From contig JANCRA010000014.1 in assembly GCA_024362935.1 (NCBI GenBank), forward strand, positions 2,189,001 through 2,253,000: a DNA stretch of 64,000 nt, written 5' to 3'. The number at the start of each line of letters is the position of its first letter. Positions within the stretch are counted from its first letter, which is position 1. The position numbers were made by a program, and so were the translations under genes. The notes below the pieces were generated by a model. It was not told the DNA's origin. It was given only the letters and a program-made list of their open reading frames with translations, and ran no database searches. The DNA is from Setophaga petechia (Eukaryota; Chordata; Aves; Passeriformes; Parulidae). Below, piece by piece: positions 26,701 through 38,700 of this stretch.

Positions 26701-29700
26701 GGAATGTTTGTGCAGCTCGTGCAGAGACTTGTCAGATACCTGGGAGTGATTCACCAGAACTGTGCTGCCTCAGGAGATGAATTTCTAACAGGAGTGTCAG
26801 CCTGCAGTGCACCAAGCTTTGCTCTTACCTCAGAGGCCCAGCTCGCTGTGGGAGCACTGTCAGGCCTAAATCATAAATTGTGGAATGGTTTGGATTGGAA
26901 AGGACCTTAAGGATTGTCCAATTCCAGGCAGGGACACCTTGCACTAGCCCAGGTGCTGGATCTGTGCTCAATACTCAAATTGTTGAGAGTGGTGAGCAGC
27001 AAACTCTTGGTTTTTTATCAAAATTCAAGATTTTCCTGCTGTTTCTCCAGGCTAAACCCCTTTGTCCCTGTGTAATCTGTGGTAAAATGGGATAAAGCAG
27101 GTGGACATTGCTTCCAAGTGAAAGTTGTGGCACTGGGAAGTTCTTTTATAAATAAAGTTTGGCTTCTCTTTTATAAATAGTTTAAAAATTTGTCTTGTGC
27201 AAGTAGAGAACAAAATACAGATGGGTTCTGACAGAAGGATGTGGAGCCCTTGTGAAATCCAGCAAGAGTAACATGCTCTGAATTGTGCTTTTTATTCCTA
27301 TTTTGACAGTGATTCAGGGCTAAACCCCTTTGTCCCTGTGTACCTCTCTCTGGTAAAATGGGATAAAGCAGGTGGACGTTGCTTCCAAGTGGAAATTGTG
27401 GCACTGGGAAGTTCTGTGCCTGCTGACATCAATATTTTGGGGATCTGTGCTCTGTCTGGGCTTTTCTTTTATAAAATAAAGTTTAAAAATTTGCCATATG
27501 CAAGTAGACAACAAAAATACAGATGGGTTCTGACAGAAGGATGTGGAGCTCTTGTAATATCCAGCAACAGTAACATGCTCTGAATTGTGCTTTTTATTCC
27601 TATTTTGACAGTGATTCAGGGCTAAACCCCTTTGTCCCTGTGTACCTGTCTGTGGTAAAATGGGATAAAGCAGGTGGATGTTGCTTCCAAGTGGAAGTTG
27701 TGGCACTGGGAAGTTCTGCTGGCATCAATATTTTGGGGATCTGTGCTCTGTCTGGGCTTCTCTTTTATGAATAAAGTTTAAAAATTTGCCTTGTGCCAGT
27801 TGAGAAAAAAAATACAGATGAGTTCTGACAGAAGGATGTGGAGCCCTTGTGTAATCCAGCAAGAGTAACATGCTCTGAATTGTGCTTTTTATTCCTATTT
27901 TGACAGTGATTCAGGGCTAAACCCCTTTTTCCTGTGTACCTGTCTCTGGTAAAATGGGATAAAGCAGGTGGACATGGCTTCCAAGTGGAAGTTGTGGCAC
28001 TGGGAAGTTCTGTGCCTGCTGGCATTAATATTTTGGAGATCTCTATCTGGGCTTCTCTTTTATGAAATAAAGTTTAAAAATTTGCCTTGTGCAAGTTGAG
28101 AACAAAAATACAGATGGGTTCTGACAGAAGGATGTGGAGCCCTTGTGAAATCCAGCAAGAGTAACATGCTCTGAATTGTGCATTTTATTCCTATTTTGAC
28201 AGTGATTCAGGGCTGTTCAAAGCTGTTTCCACGGATGAGGAATTGTTTTAACTGGAGGTAACTTTGGGAACTGGGGGCTTTCCCTGTTCTCAGGATCTGC
28301 TGTTGTGCTGGAAGCTGCAGTCAGGTTTGTTCACAGGTATTGAGGCCCTGACAGATCTCACTGGTCACAAATGAACACACAGATTCTTGGGTTACACACA
28401 ATTCAAATTCCAAGAGAGATGTGATGATTTCTGTTCCTCTTCCCACTGTTCCTAGAGTGCACTCAGGTTTTAATAATGGTTTTAACACCATTTGAACAAA
28501 ATAAATTAAAATAAAGGTTGGGCATTTTTTGTCTCCTGAGCCTTTCCCAGTAGCAAAGTGGTTAAAAAAAGTCACGAGTTAAAATTGCTTTTCACTGTTT
28601 TTTTTTTTGCTGGCAATCCTCTGCTGGTAGCAAAGGGAAATTCAAGAAATTCCATTTTTTATTCCAAAGTTCAGGAGGAGCTGTGTGACCCATGGGAAGC
28701 CCTGTACACAGAGCTAATTTTTAACAAGCTGTGGATGTAGAGTTGGGGTAATTCCCAAAAGAGAGTAGTTATTGGTTATCACAGCTGACTGAAAAAAATC
28801 AGCTTATTTTTATTAGTTCAAAAAAAGCAGTAGGAATTTTCCATGCTCCAGAGATGTTGGTAATTACTCTTTTGCTGTCAGGTTCCAAGGATTTGGCCAT
28901 TAGGTGGAGAGCAGTGGAGGCAAGTCCTGCTCTCTGCATGTGACATATTTTAGCAATGTATTAAACATGCTCACTGACCACAGCATATTTTCCAAAAGCA
29001 CAGAGGAATTAAATGCATTAGACCAGATGTTGAAGTGCAGAACAAAAGCAGCTTTATTATAAAGACAAAACAAATTTTTTATTATAAAGTTACAAACATC
29101 CCAGGAAGAGACTGTGCAGGCTTCATGCTGCCACTGCTCTCAGTAAAAATCTCAGTAAATCAATAAAATCCTGATTTGCCACAGCCTCTGGGTGAAGTTT
29201 CTTGCACTGGAGGTTTAGAAGTTGCTCATCTTTATTCATTTTGCAGGTGGCCCTTGCCATGTCCTCCCCAGAGCAGCCTGGACAGTGATTTCCTCAAGTG
29301 ATCAAGTCTCATTTTCTGCAAAGTGCCAGGAACTCTCCTATTCTTGTGTTTCCTGTATATTTTTCTTGCCTTTTCTCTGTTGCCACACAAACCCCTCCAA
29401 ATTGTCTCCACGCCAGCCTGATTTCAAATGAGGCAACTGTTGAAATCTGATCCTTTCAGAGTGAAGCTGAATCATAATTCTTGCAACACAGGATCTAAGG
29501 ATAGGCACAAACTGCTTCTGGAGAGTGAGGAGCAAAGCTTTGAGATGGAAAATGGGGGCAGGAGCCTTTATTCTACAATCTCTTCTCCATTAACTCTGCT
29601 GAGCACAGGAAAACCAATTGCTTCATTGAAGGGATGCTCTGAGTCCACACTCAAGGTCCTGAAAGCCTTGATGTGTCCCAGGCTTGGACAAACACATGGA

Positions 29701-32700
29701 GCAGATAAAAGTCCATGGGCATGAAGGAAAACAGCTCTAAATGCATCTCAGGGATATGTTGGTTGAATTTTCAGTCAATATTGGGATGTAAATCCATCCC
29801 TGCATGCAGGATGCTGCTCAGCCCAGGTGGGATCATGTGGAGCTGGCCTGTGCTGGCTGTCAGGGGCAGCCAGGGCTGGGACCTGAATTATTTCATGATA
29901 ATGGGCAAGCTCTAAATGCATCTCAGGGATACGTTGGTTGAGTTTTTAGTCAATATTGGGATGTAAATCCATCCCTGCTTGCAGAATGCTGCTGAGCCCA
30001 GGTGGGATCAAACACATGGAGCAGATAAAAGTCCATGGGGATGAAGGAAAACAAGCTCTAAGTGCATCTCAGGGATACATTGGTTGAGTTTTCAGTCAAT
30101 ATTGGGATGTAAATCCATCCCTGCATGCAGGATGCTGCTCAGCCCAGGTGGGATCATGTGGAGCTGGCCTGTGGTGGCTGTCACAAGCAGCCAGGGCTGG
30201 GACCTGAATTATTTCATGACAATGGGCAAGCTCTAAATGCATCTCAGGGATACATTGATTGAATTTTCAGTCAATATTGGGATGTAAATCCATCCCTGCG
30301 TGCAGGATGCTGCTGAGCCTAGGTGGGATCAAACACATGGAACAGATAAAAGTCCATGGGCATGAAGGAAAACAAGCTCTAAATGCATTCAGGGATATAT
30401 TGGTTGAGTTTTCAGTCAATATTGGGATGTAAATCCATCCCTCATGCAGGATGCTGCTCAGCCCAGGTGGGATCACTTGGAGGTGGTCTGTGGTGGCTGT
30501 CAGGGGCAGCCAGGGCTGGGACCTGAATTATTTCATGACAATAGGCAAACTCTAAATGCATCTCAGGGATACATTGATTGAATTTTCAGTCAATATTGGG
30601 ATATAAATCCATCCCTGCATGCAGGATACTGCTGAGCCCAGGTGGGATCAAACACATGGAACAGATAAAAGTCCATGGGCATGAAGGAAAACAAGCTCTA
30701 AATGCATCTCAGGGATATATTGGTTGAGTTTTCAGTCAATATTGGGATGTAAATCCATCCCTGCATGCAGAATGCTGCTCAGCCCAGGTGGGATCATGTG
30801 GAGCTGGCCTGTGCTGGCTGTCAGGGGCAGCCAGGGCTGGGACCTGAATTATTTCATGACAATAGGCAGCAGCAATGGGTGATGTCAGCCTCCCAGAACT
30901 TCTCACCACTATTTTTGCTGCTCTGTTTTCCTTGGCAAAATGTGTTTGTACGGTCTTGCACCTTTTTTTTTCTTTCCCACTTCCTTGACTCATTCTTTTT
31001 CCATAAGAAACCAGGCTGCAGGAGCTCTCCCAGTTTAATGGTGACCAACAGCCTTTTCCTCTTGAAATGTTTGACACCAGCCTGCTGAAGGCAGGCAGAA
31101 AATACAGGGGGAGGGGAAAAAAAAGAGCTCTGAAATCTATTTTGTTCAAGTCCAGACTTTAGGCTGCCTTGTTCTGCATCAGTTGTGGAGCTGGATTATT
31201 CTATTTTTAAGTAACTGCATCATCTCCAACAATATTGGGTCAACTACTGGTATGGTAGAGCTTAAAGAAATATTTAGACTATGATAATCCTTCAGGAAAA
31301 ATCTCCCTCTCCCAACTGTATATAATTTTTCAGCTGTTTGTGTATGTCCTTGTTCATTTTCCCTCTGAAGGGAGAGCTCTGCTTCTAAACTTGAGCAGTG
31401 TAGGTTGAGATCACACACCAGGCAGTGCATTCCTGACATTCTGTCTCTGCCACACGAGTTGTTTGAGGAATATCAAGTATTTAGAGTGAATTCTAGAAGT
31501 CAAACCCAAGGATTAGCATGCTCCAAAAAAACATGTTTGGCTGTTGCATATTTTCCCCTGTGGTACAGGATTATTTTATGCTGAGGAATTTTTTGGTGAT
31601 GCATAAATCACGTTGCTCAATGTGGAGTTGAGAGTTCAGTTCAGGTTGGAGGTTTGATTTTGCAATTAAGACAATACTCAAGTTTAGGGTTTTAAAAACC
31701 ATCAGAAATGTATTTCAGATCATGTTTTTATTGATAGTTCAGTTGTCCTCTGCTTACAGAAGGCCATTTCATGTCCCCAAAGCCAGGGTGAGTGGTTGTT
31801 GTAGAGCTGGGAGTGGAGCTCCTCATGCTGGGGCTGCACTTGGACTCTGGCAAATTGATGTTGTCAGCTGTTAATAAGTCAACTTTTATCTTCTCTCCAG
31901 GTTGGAATCAGTATTTCTTTGTCCTTTTCCCTGTAATGAGCCTTGTCTGGAGAGATCTGGGATTGCTGGGATGGGATGGGGAGGAAGAGGAGGCAGCACA
32001 GCCACTGCTCTGGCTGATGGGGAGGAAGAGGAGGGGAGGCAGCACAGCCACTGCTCTGGCTGATGGGGAGGAAGAGGAGGGGAGGCAGCACAGCCACTGC
32101 TCTGGCTGATGGGGAGGAAGAGGAGGGGAGGCAGCACAGCCACTGCTCTGGCTGATGGGGAGGAAGAGGAGGGGAGGCAGCACAGCCACTGCTCTGGCTG
32201 ATGAGGAGGTGGCTCCTGGCTCTGTCACAACCTCCTGTGCACACCTGGAACTGCTCCTGGCTGGGTTTGGGATCCATGGCCCCATTCCTGCCCCTTGTGC
32301 CCCACAGGGAGGAGCCCAGCACACCCAGAGCTGCAGTGAAGGATGCTCTCTGGGTTTTCCTGTGCCTGTTCTGGAGCTCTCTGGGTTTTCCTGTGGCTCC
32401 TTTGGAGCTCTCTGGGTTTTCCTGTGCCTCTTCTGGAGCTCTCTGGGTTTTCCTGTGGCTCTTTTGGAGCTCTCTGGGTTTTCCTGTGGCCCTTCTGGAG
32501 CTCTCTGGGTTTTCCTCAGGCTCTTCTGGAGCTCTCTGGGTTTTCTATGGCTCTTCTGGAGCTCTCTGGGTTTTCCTGTGCCTCTTTTGGAGCTCTCTGG
32601 ATTTTCTATGGCTCTTCTGGAGCTCTCTGGGTTTTCTGTGGCTCTTCTGGAGCTCTCTGGGTTTTCCTGTGCCTCTTTTGGAGCTCTCTGGGTTTTCCTG

Positions 32701-35700
32701 TGGCTCCTTTGGAGCTCTCTGGGTTTTCCTGTGGCTCTTCTGGAGCTCTCTGGGTTTTCTATGGCTCTTTTGGAGCTCTCTGGGTTTTCCTGTGGCTCCC
32801 TTGGAGCTCTCTGGGTTTTCCTGTGGCTCTTTTGGAGCTCTCTGGGTTTTCCTGTGGCCCTTTTGGAGCTCTGTGGGTTTTCCTGTGGCCCTTTTGGAGC
32901 TCTGTGGGTTTTCCTGTGGCCCTTCTGGAGCTCTCTGGGTTTTCCTGTGGCTCCTTTGGAGCTCTCTGGGTTTTCCTGTGGCTCCCTTGGAGCTCTCTGG
33001 GTTTTCCTGTGCCTCTTTTGGAGTTCATCTCCCAGAGCATTCTTTAATTTCTTCTTAGCAGTTTTAGTTGTGTCTACACCATCTGCCTTGATCCCATATT
33101 CCCCTAAACCCATGGATATCAAAATAATGGATATCCAGCATTTAACCTGAGGGCCTTGTCCTGAAGCTGCTGAGTGATTCTCCAACTTTGGTCATGTTTG
33201 CATTTCCTGCCTGTTTTTCCTCAGTGAGGAGGTGGAATCACTCTGCTTGGTCCCTGCCTAATTAACTGCTGAGCCTGTTGATTAAATTCATTCAAATTTA
33301 ACAAAGCTATTTAGAGATTTTATTTACAGTGATGTCTGCATAGAAGAGACTCATTCATGCTCCCTCCAGGAGAAGTGAGAACAGCTGAGGTACAGCCTGG
33401 ATCTGGGGGAAATCAGGCTTTTTTTGCTCCTTGATAATCCATAAAATCCCAGAATTTGTGTTGCAGGAGACCTTAAAGCTCCTCTCATTCTACCCCTGCT
33501 ACCTTCCACTAGCTCAGGTTGCTCAGAGCTCCATCATTCATCTTGATTTTATTTATCCTTGTGTTAAAAATAAAGATTTGTGTGCTGGGCAATAAAATTT
33601 CCTTATTAAACAGTAGGAAATGAGCAGTTTTCTGCTACAATAGGATTTGACAAAGAACACTTAATTTGGAGGAGTCCATTCAGTTTGGCTTCAGTGGGAG
33701 CTGGATGATACTTTTGTTTATAATTAATTTAATCAAGCTACTCAGAAAAATTTAAATTCCAAGAATAAAATGCTGGTAAATCCAGCTGTGCCAAGGATTT
33801 TCCATCTCTAATGCAATCCTCAGGCACATTCCTGATCTTGGGTAGGGACAGTGTAGTCATCAATATCTACTGGGAGATTATAAACTCATTTTTAATATTA
33901 TTTGCCTTTTTCCATGGCTCTCTCAGGATGTGCATTCCTAGAAGGATTCTCCCATTTCCACGTTTTTGGAGTCCTGGAAATGCCTTCAGTGGCACAGGAG
34001 TTGTTAATGAAGGTGAAATTATTGGGCATTACCTTAACAGCTCTGGAAGCAGCAGCATGACCTTCTTCCCATAATGGAAACAACAAAGCAACTCCAGCTT
34101 TTAATTAAAATCACATTCAATGGTGAAAAACAGTTTTTCTCACATCTTAATGGTAATGGTTTCATACAGCCCATCTTCTGAGGCAGAAAAAAGGTGTTGG
34201 GAGAGCTTTTCCTGTGGTGGAACTAATGCTTAAACCTGCATTATTGCTGATAATCCTTAATTAAAAGCAGGAGATGAAATTTAAAATGTAAGAAATTACT
34301 GAGGGATAACAAATACGTAATTCAAGACTGAGAAAAAACCAAAAAAAACCCCAAGAAGGTGCATTTTAACTGCTGCTTTTTACCTCCTGGCAAATTGCTG
34401 CTGGAAGTGGCTCAGTGGGGCTGGACACTGCTGTGTGTGCTGCCTGCAGATGGAGGGAGTGTTGGTGTTCAAAAACACAGAATCACAGTGATTATATGTG
34501 GTGCTTTTTATGAAGAGCTCTGGGAATTGGGGTATTACAACCCAAATCTGATTCCAGCCATACATTGGAGGTGAAGGTGTTTTATTCTCTATCATTACAT
34601 AACTTTCATGTTAATTATTAAACTTACATTGTTCTGTTGTATACATAGATTTCAGCTAAACATAGCCCCTGTTAAATTTCCAACATACTTTCTCATGATT
34701 CTTCTTATGGTTATATAATAATTATACTTAATTACTAAACAATCATCACATCTAACAATCATAGAATTTATCATACTGCTTACACAGGTGCAGTGATCTG
34801 AGAAAACACAAAGCCTAACATTTTAGAGTTCTATCTTTAACATTTTCCAGGGTTCCACTATCAGGAGGGATGTGAGGAATGCTCAGGAATGCTCAGGAAT
34901 GGTCAGGAATGCTCAGAAATGGTCAGGAATGCTCAGGAATGGTCAGGAGTACTCAGGAGTGCTCAGGAGTGCTCAGGAATGCTCAGGAGTGCTCAGGAAT
35001 GCTCAGGAATTCTCAGAAATGCTCAGGAATGCTCAGGAATGCTCAGGAATTCTCAGAAATGCTCAGGAATGGTCAGAAATGCTCAGGAATGCTCAGGAAT
35101 GGTCAGGAATGTTCAGAAATGCTCAGGAATGGTCAGAAATGCTCAGGAGTACTCAGGAATGCTCAGGAATGTTCAGAAATGCTCAGGAATGGTCAGAAAT
35201 GCTCAGGAATGCTCAGAAATGCTCAGGAGTACTCAGGAATGCTCAGGAATGCTCAGGAGTGCTCAGGAATGCTCAGGAATGCTCAGAAATTCTCAGAAAT
35301 TCTCAGAAATTCTCAGGAATGCTCAGGAATGCTCAGCTGTTCTGGTGCCTTCAGAATGCAGCAGCCTGCACATCTGGGCATTTCTGAATAATCCATTTTG
35401 CTGCCATCTTAAACAGGGCCCTGCAAGAATTTAGGAAAGAATTGAAGATAAATGGCTTGCTTATCATCTCTAGGCCCACATAGGCCTTAAACAAAATTGG
35501 ATAAAAATTGGCACTTCAGAGAAGAAAACAGGAGTGATTCACATATATTCCTAGAAATGCAGCCCATCCCTGCCCATTTTACATGCTGACACCACTGTAC
35601 TAATGACTAAATGGCAATTTTCTGGTGCATGTCATGCTCAGGAAGCTTTTACAGCTGGTTAGTTGTTAGCTGGTAAATGTTCCTTCCCTGAACAGTTTAT

Positions 35701-38700
35701 TCCTAAATTCCCCCATTTTCCAAAGCACATTTTTCATTTCCATCTACCTTTCCATTTAGATGAATTCTTGCCTCCATATCTGAGGGTAATAGGCTTAAAG
35801 TACAATCATTTTCTCAATAGGCAGCTGGAGTTTTTAGAGGTATCTGAATATACAAGTTAAAAATGGTGTCATCTCTCACATAGTTTTGGGTCCAGACCTG
35901 CAAATTTCTGGGTATTTAAAATAAATCTGAGGTTTCTTGCTTACCTTTGATGTCAGCATTAGAATTCTCACTGGGGGCTTTTCTCTGCAGACATGGGAGG
36001 CTGTGATTTTGGAAAGCATCAGCCTGCAGCAGGGGAAAGATAGCAAATACTGCAGGACTGGAGAAATGGGGGTGATGTTGGGAATTGGAAATAAATGAAA
36101 TTGGGGCTGAAGCTGGGCAGGGACTCTTCATCAGGAACTGGAGTTGCAGGACAAGGGGAATGGCTTCAGACTGAAGGAGAGCTGGTTTGGGATGGATATT
36201 AGGGAGGAATTCTTGGCTTGAGGGTAGGGAGGGCCTGGCACAGGTGCCCAGAGCAGCTGTGGCTGCCCCTGGATCCCTGGCAGTGCCCAGGGCCAGGCTG
36301 GAATGGACTTGGAGCCACTGGGACAGTGGAAGGTGGCGCTGGATGAGCTTTAAGGTCCTTCCAGCCCAAACCATTCCATGATATGAAAGAACAAATGTGA
36401 GAAGAGTCCAAGCAGTGGAAATCTGCCCATGATTCAGTTATTTTGGGGCTGTTTAAAGGAAGTTGTGTTCCCATGTTTAATGACAGCTCAATGCAGTTTT
36501 GATGAACAGTGTCTGCTGGAAAGTGCCAGAGCAGAGCCTGATCCTGGAGCTGCTAGGGAAGGGAAGGGAAGGGAAGGGAAGGGAAGGGAAGCAGCTGGAG
36601 CTGGTCTTGGATTGGTTTAGGAGTGACAGGACAAGGGGAATGGCTTCAGACTGAAGGAGAGCTGGTTTGGGATGGATATTAGGGAGGAATTCTTGGCTTG
36701 AGGGTGGGCAGGCCCTGGCACAGGTGCCCAGAGCAGCTGTGGCTGCCCCTGGATCCCTGGCAGTGCCCAGGCCAGGCTGGAATGGACTTGGAGCAGCCTG
36801 GGACAGTGGAAGGTGGCCCTGCCATGGCAGGGGTGGCACTGGATGGGATGGGCTGTAAGGTCCTTCCCCAGCCAAACCATTCCATGATATGAAAGAACAA
36901 ATGTGAGAAGAGTCCAAGCAGTGGAAATCTGCCCATGATTCAGTTATTTTGGGGTTGTTTAAAGGAAGTTGTGTTCTCATGTTTAATGACAGCTTAATGC
37001 AGTTTTGATGAACAGTGTCTGCTGGAAAGTGCCAGAGCAGAGCCTGATCCTGGGACCTGCTGGGGAAGGGAAGGGAAGCAGCTGGAGCTGGTCTTGGATT
37101 GGTTTTTGGGACTAAAATGAGAATGAAATCTCATTTGTGGGTTGCTGACAGTGGGAACTCAAAGTTTGAGGGGTGCTACTGCCCCAAACCCTCTGAATGT
37201 GTTCCCTTGTCCTCCCTGGAGCCTCCATGGAATTGTGCATCTGCTCTGCTCCTTTGTGCCACACAAGTAGAGGAGACAAACAGTCAACTTTGGCATTGTT
37301 TAGGTGCTTTGAATTTTCATTTCTAATTTAATTTTTTATTGTTCTTTTAAGCTGGTGAGTCGCAGGCTGTAATTATGCAAGACAATGCTTTTGATTAAAG
37401 TAAATTTTCTTTCTTGGGTGCACAGAAATGCTAAGCTAAAAGGTTAATGTTTCATTTGCTTTCTGGCTTGTTCTTTTATTTCTCCCTGGAAAAAAAAGAA
37501 GGAGAGGGCTTGCTGTGCTGCATGAATTCCCTGCCTGGAGTGGATGCATTTCATCAGTGGAGGGTGTGGGTGCTATTTTTAACCATCACTCAGAGGGGCA
37601 GCCCTGCTAAAATTACATCATTAATATCCCCAGCTGAAAGGAAATGGCAGAAAACACCACAGGGCCTTTGGAGTTTCTCTCCCTATTGTGTTTTCCACTC
37701 CTGGGGGTGAATTATTCCAGGTGTAGCATTCCAGCAGAGTTGTTTACAATCAGTTCTTGAGAAGAGGCCTGAGGAAAAGTGTAATAAGTGAATTTGTCTG
37801 CAAAACCAGCAGGTATGAAATAGGTCTCACTGGCATGGAGAGCTCCTAGTTTGTATTCCTCCCTGTCCCTGTTATTAAGGAGTTCAGGGATTTGCTGGAT
37901 ATTCAACTATTGCACAAGAAAGTGGGGACCTGGAGCTTTAAACATGAATTTTTGCTAGAAATGGGGTTTGTTTGATTCTGTAGGCCTTGCTAAAGGATCT
38001 GCTGGTGAGTCTGGAGATTCAGAGCTTCAGGCCTTGGAGATTTTTAGTGGATGGAGTCTGGTGGTTTTTGCATTCTTTTGGCTCAGTTTCTGGGCATTCT
38101 CATTGCCCTGGCAATAAAATGTACTTCTGCCTTTCCCCTCCTGTGTTTGCTTCATAGATGTGGTATAGTTATCCAATAGTTGTGTGGTGTCTCCAAATCA
38201 GTTTAACTGCTGAATTAGAACTTCCTTCTGCCTCTTTGAATCACTGGCCAAATCTTGTCTGGGATCCAGAAAGAAGGAACAATGAGTTGTACAAAAGTAG
38301 AAAAGGGAACAAGAATATTAAAGCCTGAGAACAGAGACACAAAAATTGCCACAAAAGGGGAACCTCACAGAAGTGGCTGTGCAGGGATATTTGTTCCTCA
38401 CTGAGCTGAGCTCTGAATGCATTTGTGGCTCTTGGCAAGACTGTCTGTACTCAAGGATTTTCTATTCCACATGAGTCTCTCAGTCTGGTGTTTTTACATA
38501 GCGTGCTAAGAGCATTTTTTTTTTGTTGTTAACAAGGCTGTAATTCCTTAGAAAATAAAAATTGAAGCTGCTATAAAATGACTTTGTCCTTGCTGCTCCT
38601 GCCTGTTATTGCAGCTTTAGTCATGAGGTTTTTTTGGTCTCAAAAAATGCAGCAAACAGCACGTGCTTATTTACAGGAGCATTAAACCCTGCTGGCCTGG

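Larger units (their letters stand above)
36130..37105. repeat. Tandem segmental duplication, 480-bp offset, two copies, each with a CR1 3' end
   Basis: Copy 1 about 36150-36618 and copy 2 about 36630-37105 are nearly identical, including non-CR1 sequence such as GAAGAGTCCAAGCAGTGGAA and AATGCAGTTTTGATGAACAG. Copy 1 carries seven GGGAA units (36556-36590) where copy 2 has about two. Confidence 0.93.

Noticed and set aside
31908..33185. A 425-codon minus-strand frame
   Set aside because: It translates the 31-bp and 46-bp minisatellites; the peptide is a cyclic repeat with no known fold.
34872..35434. Three overlapping plus frames of 170-181 codons
   Set aside because: They translate the 10-bp minisatellite.
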